A stretch of 64,000 nt of DNA from Chondrosia reniformis. Its lineage: Eukaryota > Porifera > Demospongiae > Chondrillida > Chondrillidae. The DNA is taken from contig OX359201.1 in the NCBI GenBank assembly GCA_947172415.1, positions 5,084,001-5,148,000 of the forward strand, read 5' to 3'. This document shows positions 51,796-64,000 of this stretch, piece after piece (position 1 is the first letter of the stretch; the number at the start of each line of letters is the position of its first letter). Under the pieces are notes generated by a model. The model was not told the DNA's origin. It did no database searches and saw nothing but the letters and a program-made list of their open reading frames with translations. Made by a program: the position numbers and the translations under genes.

Positions 51796-53166
51796 ATATA
51801 TACATATCTGTCAATTAAGGAATGCATAGACAATCACACATGCATAATTTACATCAGCTTCGAATTCTTTTCATGTATTATAGCTATACTTGTATACAGA
51901 ACATTTATACAAGTATAGCTATATATATGGCTACATATAGGAATGTAACTGGTCAATTCTATATACTCTGCAGGGACTGTATAGGTGGTATATAACGTAT
52001 ATATGTAGGTCAGCCTCATAAATCTCTGCTGATTTGGCCTTGCACTTAAAAACTACTGTGACAGTCTGTAGAAAGTGTTATATACTGTACGTATAACTGT
52101 CCATTTAAAGAGGTTTAAAAGTACAAAGGTTGATCATGATCAAATCATAGATATTTTCTATTATTAAGTGTAGATATACGTACATGCATAGCAGACATTA
52201 GGAAAGTACGTAGACTGTAAAACCTGACAGACCTGAGTACTATGAATGTATAAAAAGCAAACCAAAAGTGGTTAAGGGGCACAGGGCTATACCTAGACAC
52301 GTATAAACCATCGCCACTTAAGGCTACCAGGCCGTCTGCCCAGGTACATAGCCCGGCTGCCTGGGCGCATATATGTAACATGTATATAAGCCACTTCTTT
52401 CAGGCCTACAACTGACTGCTATATGTTAACTGGTACCCAAATAAAATGAACAAACAGTACCAGAGTTATTCAATGTACGTACGTATGTACGTATAATGGG
52501 CAATGAAGATACTCCACTAAGAATGACAAGCAGAAGCAGATAAAGTGTTTTCAATATTGTTGTATCTACTCTTATGGTATATATGGCTGAATGAATTGTG
52601 AGGATGAGGAGAAACCCATATAGTGTATTAATTATAAAATACAAAAGCCCAGCAGCGTGTTCCAAACTTATAAAAGCTTCTTTTGTCAATATTATATATC
52701 TAACTCATGATCAGTAACTTTTATGAATAGAATTATTTAATTACTAAATCACTGTGTGCTGCCACATATATAGAAGAAGAAACATGAAGTCAAAGCTACT
52801 AATATTGAAATGTACATCCTGTATTAATTACTTAATATTTAAATCATTGCTATAATTTAGTTACAAGTTCCATACAGTATATACGTATTAGGAAAGTTAT
52901 ACAAGGAGTGACTTCACTTACTTTATGTTTTCTATCTGTAAGCCAGCCATGTTTACCTCAATGTTATAATTAAATAAAAGGTACTTCTTCTTGTGTGATA
53001 TAAGACTGTCTTGAATTCTGAAGGGAAGCCAACTTTGTGTCATACTTATAGGAAATGCAATTTTAGATGAAACATGACAATATAAATAAAACCAAAATTG
53101 TGAGATTTTAAAGTTAAACAATTTCAGAGTGAAAATATTATCATTTATAATAGTGCATGAATATAT

Positions 53167-54378
53167 ATGGCCAGGAATATCAAGTACAAGATGCTCTTAG
53201 TGTGCATGATAGTATTGGCTTCACATGGTCAAGCCCAGTCAGGAAAAGGAAGGCACTCTGATTTTCTCCCACTCTTTTTTATCCCAGGTCCACCAGGTCC
53301 ACCAGGTCCCCCAGGTCCACCAGGTCCTCCAGGTCCACCAGGTCCACCAGGTCCACCAGGTCCCTCAGTTCATCCTAATAGCTGGCAGGTTACAAAATCA
53401 GCTTATACTGTAAGCCCTTCAAGTTCTACAGAATTTGCCGATTCAGTCACACAAGAAACAGCATCATTTCTCCAGAGCACTACATCAAACACTTTCAAGG
53501 AAGTAACATCTCAAGTATTGCCATCACCATCCAGTGCTGTTTTATGTCTGGGTTCCAGCAAAAACCAACCCGCTGTCTCCTGCAGCATAATCTACAAATC
53601 CAACAACCTTTGTCCTTCTGGTCTCTATTGGATCTCCACTGAATCATCTCCTAAGCAAGTTTACTGTGATATGGACACCACAGCATGTGGAGTGAGAGGA
53701 GTTATGCGTATAGCCTATTTGGATACAAGTGTGTCGGATAATTGTCCTAATGCTCTTACTAAATACCATTTCAATGGTACATCTATGTGTGGAAGAAGGA
53801 ACACATCCTCTTTCTGTGACTCAGTACATTACCCTTCCCTAGGTATCAAATATAATAACATTTGTGGCAGAGCAGTAGGTTATGCTCACTACGGAGGAGG
53901 TACTTGTGCATTCTACTGGTCAACAAATACCATTTACTGGCCAGACAACTCCATTAATGGTCTCTATGTATCTGGTGTCACAATAACAAGAGGTCCTCCT
54001 AATGACCGTAGTCATGTTTGGACTTACGCTGCTGGTCGACAGAGTAGCCATTCTGATGAGTGTAGCTGTCCCTGTGCTCCAGGTGGAACTCTTCAACCTG
54101 ATTTTGTTGGGAGCAACTTTTTCTGTGAATCAGCCACGAAATACAGACCTCCATACTTGTCACGTGCACTTGCTGATAAATGGTACTCAAACTATACACT
54201 ATGGCATGGTGACTGCTATGAAGGGAGTGACTGTTGTCCTAATGACGGAAGACCATGGTTTAATGTAGCACTGGACAATCCTACTGATCAAGATTTGGAA
54301 GTAAAGTGGTGCGGATGGCCAAGACCAACAAATTATGACAACATTGCTACTGAGATTTTGGAGATATTTGTATACTAA
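53167..54378 (+). CDS. Secreted collagen-like protein with fibrinogen-like C-terminal domain
   Basis: Single exon, 403 residues. Residues 1-24 look like a signal peptide (KMLLVCMIVLASHGQAQ). About residues 41-66 are uninterrupted Gly-Pro-Pro triplets, a short collagen helix that could trimerise the protein. A Ser/Thr-rich linker follows. From about residue 135 a Cys-rich domain begins CSIIYKSNNLCPSGLYWI, VYCDMDTTACGVRGVMRIAY and continues through CAFYWSTNTIYWPDNSINGL to CCPNDGRPWF. The opening resembles the start of fibrinogen-related and related invertebrate extracellular domains; the rest diverges. Likely an extracellular matrix or recognition protein. It is close to the fibrinogen-domain genes but on the opposite strand. 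Confidence 0.85.
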   Translation: MARNIKYKMLLVCMIVLASHGQAQSGKGRHSDFLPLFFIPGPPGPPGPPGPPGPPGPPGPPGPPGPSVHPNSWQVTKSAYTVSPSSSTEFADSVTQETASFLQSTTSNTFKEVTSQVLPSPSSAVLCLGSSKNQPAVSCSIIYKSNNLCPSGLYWISTESSPKQVYCDMDTTACGVRGVMRIAYLDTSVSDNCPNALTKYHFNGTSMCGRRNTSSFCDSVHYPSLGIKYNNICGRAVGYAHYGGGTCAFYWSTNTIYWPDNSINGLYVSGVTITRGPPNDRSHVWTYAAGRQSSHSDECSCPCAPGGTLQPDFVGSNFFCESATKYRPPYLSRALADKWYSNYTLWHGDCYEGSDCCPNDGRPWFNVALDNPTDQDLEVKWCGWPRPTNYDNIATEILEIFVY

Positions 54379-55632
54379 CATTAGGGTCACATGAACAATT
54401 TGTATATATACATACGTATACCTAAAATATTGAAGTGAAGGGAGTAATTTTAGTTGTGTTCATTATGATAGATACGTTTATTGGAGCTATCTGCAATGAA
54501 ATCTACAAATCTAGCTTGATTTTCGTTGCAGATAGCTCCAATAAACTTATCTATCACCTAAAATATTGTATATGCAGTGCCTTTACTCAAATGGTGCCGA
54601 TATGTATTGACCAACTTCCATAGCTAAGGGCAGACAACCTGTGTGCAGTCCAGCCATTAATCCTCTCCTACCACTGTTACAATTGGATGCATAAAATTCA
54701 GTAGTAGGTCTGAGTTTAATCTACCACCAGAGTTTGAATGGATTATATATAGTTATCCTATTTATGTTGTTATACCACTCTTCCTCAAATAAGAACAATA
54801 TACACCCTTAATCATTGAGCTAGTGAAGAGTTAAGGTCATATAAGATTGAGATTGCTGATATTAGGGTTCAATTCTGAAGCTAGTAATTCTCTTACTATA
54901 TAAGAATACCTAATTAAGAATACCTCTTTATCTGCCAATTCACAACTTCGGTGAAAACAGCTTTTTTGCAAACCAACAAAGTCTGTTCCAATAATTAATA
55001 ATAATAATCTGGGTATATAGTATGTTCAATGAAACTATTTCCAGCCCATTTCACCTATAAGAGCATCAATTATGACCTAATCCAAGAAAGTGTCTCATTA
55101 ATCTATTTTGAATTTCATTTAAATTATCATATATGATTTGAATCCCCATACATATCTGAGAGCTGTATTTTATAATTAATATTGGTTCATATATATATAA
55201 GACTCAATCATAAAGTATGGTGTAAAATGTGCACATGGTGCATGATTAAAACCTCCATCTAGCCTCTGTGCTTAAGGCTGTCTACTAAAATACTTTGATA
55301 TGGATTCAATTGCAGCATTACAGCTAAGATGCTCTGTCAACTAAATTATATTCGAATTAAAGCAAATAAATATTACAGTTTTATCAACTAATTTATAATT
55401 GCATGGTTAGGTCCAAAATATTATGGTATGTACATGCACCAGCGGTAGCCTAGGAACATTATATTCATTAATTAAATGCATATCGATTTGATCTAACACT
55501 TGCTTGCTCATGTAAACTTGAAGGATTATTCTATATGTATATAAAAAATAATCCTAAATCATGTAAAATAATTATAAGCATAAAGCAAGAATGGCTGTGA
55601 AGCACAGAGATTTCTAAAATACATCTTTAGCT
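54379..55632. other. Intergenic stretch, no gene seen
   Basis: AT-rich. Its only clear structure is the hairpin at 54469-54554, about 90 bp after the stop codon of the collagen-like gene. Confidence 0.6.
54469..54554. repeat. Hairpin with arms of about 33 bp
   Basis: Left arm TTTATTGGAGCTATCTGCAA and right arm TTGCAGATAGCTCCAATAAA pair almost perfectly, with TAGATA/TATCTA at the outer ends and a loop of about 19 nt. Size and shape fit a 3' UTR hairpin, a tiny MITE or a microRNA precursor. Confidence 0.7.
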
Positions 55633-58600
55633 TCAGGACAGAAGATCAAAGTCATCCCTCTGCATAAGAAAGAAATATCATAGCATGAATATAATAAATC
55701 TGGTAGATACAATGTTGTATGTTTCATATCCAAAATATTTGAAGATTTGTGGAAATCACCACCAGAATATATCACATGATGATCACATGACTTAGGATTA
55801 ATGATGAGCAGCAAAGAGGCATGTGCTTCATTGGGGATTTTGTAAGTTTGGATTACTAGGAGGGGAGGATCACTGGTTGCCATTTTAATAGTATTTCAGA
55901 CTCCCAACCAAGATAGGACTTTGATTGGTTTGTCAGATATAGGGAATCATTGCAATTGGTGCCATTAAAATAAGAGTGAAAAAAAAGAAAAAGTTGGGAT
56001 TTCTGATTAAAATCATAGAAATCGTCATTTTTACAATATTACTCATGTGAATGAAATCAATTCACATGAATATGCATGAATAAAATACACACATATATTA
56101 TTTAGTAGGATATAATTGATTCACATTGTCAATGACCACCTAAGGGAGATGACTATGTATAGAGATTCACATACTCAAATAATTAATTAATTGTGTTACT
56201 CTAAACTTAATCAAAACTGGTACTACTTAGTAGTAAAGAATGAGATAGTCTGGTAATGCCTGATCAGGTGCACTCAATAAATACAGTCTGCACCTTTTGC
56301 AAGTCTTCTACAGTTTTGTATAAATGTTCACATAGCACATTGAATATGTATCAGTGTGTGAATTCTCTTCTTCAGTCCTGTTAAGCTTAAGTGAATTAAA
56401 GAACTTCAATAGAGTGTATGGTAGTTTTGTCACATCAGTTGACACATCTGTAAACCAGTGAATGTCTCTTATAGCAGCTGAGGCCACATCTCATAACGAT
56501 GTAAATTACCAAACAATTCTAAGGCATCAGAGAACATCTTTGTAATAGAGCAATAATTTGCATGACAGCCTCTAGAAATTAAGAGTTTACAGAATGAATT
56601 GATGCGGACAACTGTTTCAGGCCAGAAACTACAAAACGGTATGGATAATGGCTATGGGAGGACATTAGGTGATTGACCCTATTACACTAAAGTTATATTG
56701 TCCATCTTCTCTTAATCATTCAATTCCCTGCATGATGTCCTACGTACGTGTATATTACATTGTTGTCATTAAGGTGAATAACATCATAGATTGGGCATGT
56801 GAATGTTAAATCTATTGATGATCTTATGAATATCATTCATCATTTGACTCTGTATTCAACCCGTAATACATATTTAGCACATTTTTACATCAAAGAGTGG
56901 ATCTCCTGTGCAATGAGTTATTTCAAAATGATAATGATTAAAGGAGATTTCAGAAAACACAAGTGTGATAACTACGTACGTATGTAGAATTTGATGTACA
57001 CAAATATTAAATAGGTAGTTGAAAGGTTAATCTTGAGACCAACATAAGATCATTTGTTAGTGTCTGCTAAAAATGTAAATTTTTAATGAATTGGCTACTT
57101 CAGAATCTAGGCATTGACAATTAAATGATATTAGCATGAAAAGTAGGGATTTCAAGATCTAAAGCTGATCTTATGGCTTTGATGTCAACTTTGGTTCCCA
57201 TCAAGCGAACTTCAGTTCTACCCATTAGGTCATTGTGTTCCTCAGGAGACATGAGTGGGTGGGGTAAAACCCAGAGTTGAATGATGATGATAAAAATTTA
57301 GCATTTTTACAGTTTGTTTACCTCATCATTGTAATCCATGACATGTCGTCTAATCTTGGATGTGTCCGTCCAAGTAACAAAGTCTTCCATATTCCTGTAG
57401 TGTTTAATAGAGTTTTATGTATGTATGAATGTATTCCTAGAGTTGAGATGGACTAATTACCGCATGTTGCTCACCTAGTAACCATGAAGGCAGGATCTGT
57501 CACAACATTAGGCCCAACACGAACATCTTACAAGTGTCAAGGAGAATTCACAAAAGTGGCGTAGGCAGAATAAGGAGGAAATCCATGACAAGAGTACATT
57601 CCCAGAAAAGCTGTCTAACCCTGTGAACCTATTGTACGTATATAATGAACAATGTCTGCTTCCTGACAGCTATTTGATATGTACATGCAGTTCTTGTAAA
57701 CTGTAGTGCTTGATTTAAATGGAAGAGCCGTACGCCTACAGCTCATTACAACAACAGTGAAAAATGAGTGCATCCTTAATATATGGAACATGAAAAATCT
57801 AATACATCATTTTCCTACATGTTATGCCTACACTGTTAAAAGCCTATAGCGGAACTAAACTGGAGAGAGCTTTGGATGAAGATACAGGAGTCATTTCTTT
57901 CTTTCCTGGAAGGTTCAAGGGAATGGAACCATTTAAAGTCTTAATTGATTACCTCATTTATTTTAAAAAGGAAATAATTTGCTTCTATATTCACTATACA
58001 CATCTCTACTTAAGTTATCCTTGATGTGTAAGGTTTCAATATTGGATATAAGCAACCATCCAGATAAAATGAATAATCCAATTTGTTTTGCTTTATCAAA
58101 AAAATTTCAAAAATTCAGTAACAATAATGTACTTTGTGCTATTGCACTTACACGTGCATATCAGTTTTGTTACTTTGTACAAAACAGCTCATTCATGATA
58201 CAAGTCTGTACGAGGAGGTACTCAGCAGACCGGTTATCATAAAAACCACAGTTATTACATGCTCCATGTATCACGTTATACAAAAAGGATACGTCCCTGC
58301 TCAATAAATTTCACTGCATCTTTAACAAATTGAGCCATCCTCAATTTTACCATGACAACTGGTAGTCTCCGCCTACAGAAAAATCAATTAGACTTCAAGC
58401 AGCCTCACCTTTATTGGCCTAGCAATGCCACAGAAATATGTATAAATGGCAAAACCCCTAAAGATGACAACATTAATTTAATTCTACCTTTAACCCTAGT
58501 TCTACTCATTGAATAGCATATATGTTACACTTTTCATTAATCTCTACATCAAAAGGACATTATTCACACATAGACATTTGAAACAATACTAGTTACAAGG

Positions 58601-61600
58601 CATTGGATTACAATAGTTGATAACTACAACTGTCACCAACTATTAGAATAATAAGATTAGGAGTGTCTCCATAGTAATTACAAAAAAATCTGATAAAAGA
58701 CAGAAACTATTTCAGAAATTCAATTTGTAAGTTAATATTTACTTACATTGCAAACTAAATTAGGCAATCTTATATATGTCTGATATACATTAAATTATCC
58801 AAAAAAGGCAACTATTACAAATGATTGACAGAGTGAAACATTTTGTCTACGAGTGTAACACAAATAAGAGGTGTATTCAGTGATTGAACTACTAGATCAA
58901 GTAACTTTTCTCTCATGCTAAGTAGCATTATATGACCCCTAAATACATGAACAGATAATGAGACTAATTTGGGAACAGATAATATGCCAATCTAGAAATT
59001 ATGGCTTATGCAACACGACCTGTGAGAGTAGGTAGGACATAATTAACTACACAAACCACACCTGGGATGACTACTTCCGAATATCTAATGTATAGCATAC
59101 ACCTTTTCACATGCTTTACAAATACATTATATATTCCAATAAGAGGATACGTAAATAGATCAATACAAACAATATAACATTTATCGGGTTAATGCTATAA
59201 CATACGTCAATGACCTAGTATAATGGTATCATATTCCAATCAGACTTTATTGTTGTGTCATTGAATTCATTATCTAATAATTCAACTGAGATGATTCATT
59301 GAATACATTATTTAATAATTCAAGGAGCTGAGCGACTCCAGGGTGTCTAATTTGAGTTGAATTACCCAGAGAATTGAACCAAGTTGTATAGAGTCCCATG
59401 CCAACAAGCTTGGCTTAGCTACAGCCAACAATGGAGGGACCCACTCACTTCCTAATATGGACTTTGAGCAAACCCAAAATTAGCATCAGGAAATGTTGGT
59501 GGTTGCAATGAAAACCAGAGTACGTACAACACAGTAGCATCCTCCCACTCACGCATTGAAACAATCCGATTGGCAGTTGGTGTAAAGAGTACTTGTAAAT
59601 ACACAAATGGTTCATGTATACATACATACAGTATACTAAAGACTAGGTACACCAATGTACGTATATTGTAAAAATTAAAAATTAAAAATTCCAAAAAACA
59701 AGTGCACAAAAACATACATACATAAAATAGTGTCATTAAAATCCAAAAGCTCCTATCAAATCATCTGAATTTAGAAAATATAAAGAGAATGAAACTTGAT
59801 ATTTACAATATTATAAATTCAGCATTAAATTGAGTTCAATGGAAATTGGAAAAACTACACTCTAAAAAGGATGCAGTGAAAGAAACAAACTCCTAACATG
59901 CTCATTCCAAGAAATGTACAAAATGTATTACTACTGCCCAGTCACTAGGACATATATATGTAGGTACTTTTGGGAATGACCTAACTGACATGATATCATT
60001 TCATGTGGTACCATTGCATTTGATTAGAAGTGTATATCATCTTGTACACACAGTCTGAAAGTCACCTTTGGTAGTCACACCATATTTTGTATGTCACTTG
60101 ATGTGGTATACCTATCAAAGTACTAGTGAAGTGCTGACAAGTCATCACACTGACCTCCTGCATACATGTGGGTTCTAATCTTACAACCTATTCATGAACC
60201 CGTATGAATAAAATTAATATAAGAATGTATAAGAAACCAATTGCCCATCAAGTCTACATGTAATTCAGCCTCAACTGGCCATGAAAGGGGAACATAGGCT
60301 TGAAGCAGTCACTTAGGACTTAGGGGTAGGGGAACCAAGGAAACCATACCACACTGCCACTCCACCTCACCTCCTTTTTGATAGCTAACTAGCATTCTCC
60401 AGTTGAGAATATTTATTTAATTCAACCACTACAAGATGTCTCATATTAACCCCCATCAACTACTTTCTGTAGGTAAGACTACTAAATAACACATTTCCCA
60501 CACTATAGATTAATGAGTGGGAAAGGATGTTTCTGAATACTCTTTATAGAGAAATAAATTGAAAAGGTATCTGGGGTATACGTACTATAGGACTCTACAA
60601 CTAATCTATGGCTATCATTATCATATAATGCTCTGTATACTATAGTACTCTATATACTAATATATGGCTATCATTACCATATAATGCTCTGCACACTACA
60701 ATACTCTATATACTAATCTATGGCTATCATTACCATATAATGCTCTGCACACTACAATACTCTATATACTAATCTATGGCTATCAATACCATATAATGCT
60801 CTGCACAAGCATCATATGTGTACAGTCTATGGAATGCTAATACAATGTAGCAGAAATAGCACTAGAGATTGACACATTGGCAGCCTAATGATAAGACCTC
60901 AACTCTGCCTGGCAGAGGAATGTTCAGTTTAACATTAGACAATATCACAATGGGGAGAGCAAAATAAAAGATTGATGGACAACCTATTGCAATGTGCTTA
61001 TTAAAACCGACAAATTGATATTCTTCAAGAGGTAGGAACAAGAGGGACCAATGCCCTCTGCTCCCTCCCTAAATGAAACCTGCAGCCTTTAAAACAGATA
61101 GCCCAAAAAGTTACACTAATTTACAGTTCTTGCCTTTGATGCATACAGTTATATGCCAATTAAGAGTGCCAACACTAAATGTTGTAATTTTGACACAATA
61201 TCAGGAGTTCAAGTACATATGATGCAATACAATAGACACTTCATTACATTGGTATATGTATCAGCATAGAGCCATGTAACTGTTATGTGTTCTAGATACA
61301 TTTCACATTCTATTAAAAGGATATCAAAAATATTTGGGAATAGTTTTAGTTTAATAGTGTAGCAACTACAAATCACTTTTCTGATTCTGAAAATTACCAT
61401 ATAAGTACATATAACATAAATGGACACATTTCTTTGTTCCTCCTTTGACATGATAACTCAAATAATGTTATAAAGCATTAAAATGGCCACAAAATGTACA
61501 AATGATAATTAAAGGAACCTATGTTATTACAACATACCAAGTGTCAACACCTCAAAGCGGACAATTAAAGAATTGTTGCCATCTGTTGAATACTCACCTA

Positions 61601-61672
61601 CACAAAGCTGAAACTGACACTTTCTCACATAGTGAAAGACTTTTCTTTGTTGATATTATACCCATGTCATAT
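55633..61672 (-). CDS. IMP3: U3 small nucleolar RNP protein IMP3 (N-terminal exons not found)
   Basis: IMP3 helps U3 snoRNA base-pair with pre-rRNA in the nucleolar small-subunit processome. Exons seen on the minus strand: 61598-61672 ([18 protein letters not shown]), 58293-58372 ([20 protein letters not shown]), 57475-57526 ([16 protein letters not shown]), 57322-57394 ([19 protein letters not shown]) and a 27-nt last exon 55633-55659 ([11 protein letters not shown]). All joins agree in phase and together match about the last 100 residues of the family (human about 184), including the S4-like RNA-binding region. The first roughly 85 residues must lie upstream of 61672 and were not located. 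The 27-nt final exon is small but restores the conserved C-terminus. Confidence 0.88.
60575..60810. repeat. 56-bp tandem repeat, about four units
   Basis: ATGGCTATCATTACCATATA recurs at about 60609, 60664, 60720 and 60776 inside an IMP3 intron. Confidence 0.9.
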
Positions 61673-64000
61673 CTGTAAGTACATACAATGATATTGAATA
61701 ATAAACTAAAAGTTTAAAATATATTTTTAGAAACAAATACAAGTGAATCATACAGTACACTCAAGTTAATATGATTGTCTAAATGTAATGTAATAAAATT
61801 AGGATTTCTTCCAACTGCATCAAACGTTTTTATATCTTTCAACTCTTTGAGTATCTAGTGTCAAATAATTCAGTTTAGGTTATCTTCTGGTTGAACATTT
61901 CAAGGGTCAACATTATGGGTTCAAATATTTGACCAAAGACAAAACCAAAGCTGTGATTTTAGACACTAAAAGAGTCAAAAGACGTATCATTCGAAAGAAA
62001 AGAAAATGTACTCAACTATAACTGATATACCGTACCATAGCTAATGTACAGAAGGTGAATATGTATCCTCTGATCTGTACATACAACAGTGTCCTAGGGG
62101 ACAGACAGCCAACATGTGTAGTATAACAACGCTCCCCAGAGCTGAGGAGTACACAGCAAAATGAATTAAACAGGCTTCACTCCCACATTTTTGCACTTGG
62201 AATGCTGCACTTTATACTTGGTAATATGCCAAGAGCAGGATTGGCGATTGAATGAATGAAATGCTATTGAATGAAATTCTATTGGATGAAATGCTATTGG
62301 ATGAAATGTAGATACTGTAAATATTTTCTAAGAAATTCAAAAACAGCTAATTGCCATGATCAACTGAGACCTCAAAACAATGACATGTTCCAGATCCACA
62401 GATGTTAGTTAGGATATGAAATCATGAAATGAAATTATTCACAGAGACCAAGGATGTGTAGATTTCTAAATTATCCTTCATACCAGATTAGTGACAATCT
62501 GAGAGAGACACACATCTTGGAAACTACTGGAAGAACTGCTATTCTCTTAAAATTATTATCCAAGACAGTTGTGCAACATTCTCCAACATCACTACCTTTG
62601 AGGCATTCATAAAATGGAGTGCTCAATCATCTGTAGACTGCAGGAATCATCCATTCTACAATTAAATCTACACACTTTATAATCGTTATCACAATTTTGT
62701 TGTAACAACTGAAAAAGATGTATTGTGGAATGTGGCTAAGCTTATCTGGAAGGTCAGGTCAATGTTACATAAACAGGCAATCAGAACATTTACATAGATA
62801 CAAGAATAATCTAAAACACCATTTAAGTACAGCATGCAACATCTTAAAGCAAGGGTCTATATATACAGGCAGGTAGATAGTGAGAGCTTTAGATGAGAAT
62901 ACAAGAGTCTTCTCCTCATTCTCTTCCACTGGGCCAGACAACTGTTTCTGGGAATTCCACCCTTCATCATGAAAGTTATATACACATACACAAGCATAGC
63001 AAAATGCAAAAATTGATCAGAAAGCACAAACAGCAACACAGAGTATATGTCTGTACTTACATACATCAAGATAATTGTGTTTAAGATAAAGAAAATCTAT
63101 TGGGGTCAAAGATCATGGAGGCAAGGGATATATAGACATAAGTATAGATGATAAGGAAGTCTTAGTTATAAAATTCCATTAAGCTGTGAAGGCATCTCTC
63201 AGCAAGATGTGGTCTTCCTAATAGAGTGGCAGACTGTGAAGTGACTAGAACATCCTTTGGGCTCTATTAATCAAATTAACTATCTTAATTGATAATAAAA
63301 TCTAATGTCTACATATATTGTTAACATACACTGCATCAAGTATGAATACTTCCTATCACATGAATGTATGTATGTATTATGGCTATATATAGAATTTGTA
63401 AAGTAAACGACAATATACAGAGCCAATATAATAAATTGTCATGGCATATTAGAGTACTAATTAATAGTTATACAAATTGTAAGGCAATTTGATTAATGTT
63501 TCTACTTAAGTTTAATGCATAAATTATTATTTTCATCAATGTGGTTTCTAATATAAGTGGCTAGCTGGATGAATAGCCCCCACAGAGAGTACATAGAACT
63601 CAAATGTGGTGGGCTGATTAGAGAGAGAATAGGATAATTCAATTATCCTATAATACAAGTCTTAGTGTCTAAGGACGAGCTATGAATCAGTTCACATGAG
63701 TGGTCATGTTGAGGGCTATTGGTTTGTAAGTGGTTCTATTAATTGTGTCTCTTCATAGAGGATAGGTCTTTATTGATCTTCCTAAAGTTATAATTACCGT
63801 ATATTCCCCAATTTTTCGGCAAAGCAAAAAGCAGATCCTAGTCAGCAATTAGGAATATATGGGTCACAATCAGAGGCGCTACAAAAATTTAGGGAATATA
63901 CGATAATGGGTTTTACTGCAAAGGTATGCATCAGTTTGATTGTCAATAAGAGCAAGATTTATTAAATTATTCCTCTTTTAAGTGTTACCTTCCTTATTTA
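61673..64000. other. Right end: presumed IMP3 intron or intergenic, no exon seen
   Basis: Contains a degenerate family A palindrome (61793-62005), a family B copy (62810-62980), an 18-bp repeat at 62246-62310 and a MITE-like palindrome at 63798-63905. No coding exon could be supported. Confidence 0.5.
63798..63905. mobile_element. MITE-like element with inverted ends
   Basis: Begins CCGTATATTCCCC and ends GGGAATATACG, inverted over about 15 bp, about 105 bp long, non-coding. Confidence 0.6.

Larger units (their letters stand above)
51285..53166. other. Intergenic stretch with tandem repeats and one orphan exon-like ORF
   Basis: Holds the 84-bp repeat, an AAT microsatellite and AT-rich sequence. 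A minus-strand ORF at 52426-52689 encodes two or more hydrophobic segments (GLLYFIINTLYGFLLILT, TLYLLLLVILSGVSSL) reminiscent of one exon of the DRAM/TMEM150 membrane family. No partner exons were found, so it is left as a possible orphan exon. Confidence 0.35.

Noticed and set aside
55614..55883. 89-codon minus-strand ORF beginning [12 protein letters not shown]
   Set aside because: It overlaps the IMP3 terminal exon in another frame, and the acceptor at 55660 fits IMP3 exactly; no independent support.
57121..57252. Coding-looking piece after IMP3 ([19 protein letters not shown])
   Set aside because: It could follow DYNDE in phase from an acceptor at 57241, but the 27-nt exon at 55633-55659 restores the conserved IMP3 ending, so this is at most an alternative exon.
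59452..59640. Minus-strand exon-like segment ([17 protein letters not shown])
   Set aside because: Has an acceptor and a possible donor but no recognisable family and no partner exons; lies in an IMP3 intron.

Overview
The window is animal nuclear DNA. Genes are split into many short exons with GT-AG introns, the background is AT-rich with abundant TACGTA-type microsatellites, and repeats are dense. A compact genome carrying Drosha, DNMT1, a (Gly-Pro-Pro)n secreted protein with a fibrinogen-like tail and tandem fibrinogen-domain genes fits a sponge (demosponge-like). That assignment is inference from gene content, not from a search.

Layout. (1) 1-11083, minus: Drosha, cut by the left edge near its C-terminus. 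(2) 11084-11166: an 83-bp gap between the Drosha and DNMT1 start codons, evidently a shared bidirectional promoter. (3) 11167-29432, plus: a complete 29-exon DNMT1 (about 1490 residues), with a two-exon microgene antisense in intron 24 and antisense ORF material in intron 26. (4) 24664-39003: a tandem duplication of the DNMT1 3' end plus a small convergent gene (30227-30707, copy at 38157-38809). An intact Penelope-like retroelement (30871-33144) with a 12-bp target-site duplication sits near the junction. (5) 41045-41881, minus: a stand-alone biotin-protein-ligase N-terminal (glutamine-amidotransferase-like) protein, divergent from an unrecognised 537-residue protein (42005-45846). (6) 44356-51284: a second partial tandem duplication, of the last two exons of that unknown gene plus a secreted fibrinogen-domain gene (two copies, minus). 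(7) 53167-54378: a single-exon collagen-like secreted protein. (8) 55633-61672, minus: most of a U3 snoRNP IMP3 gene, N-terminal exons not found. The right end is gene-poor.

Two themes stand out. First, a microRNA-processing gene and the maintenance DNA methyltransferase share one tiny promoter with E-box, CCAAT and E2F-like sites. Second, two families of short palindromic interspersed repeats each carry a recognisable hammerhead-ribozyme core. Family A is the terminal sequence of the Penelope-like element present here; family B is unrelated in sequence. In both, stem III is self-complementary with no loop, which predicts ribozymes that act as dimers. The two partial gene duplications each leave a second set of intact 3'-terminal exons downstream of the parent gene.

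All coordinates and exon joins were read by eye from splice signals, reading phase and remembered protein families; no alignment or folding program was run.
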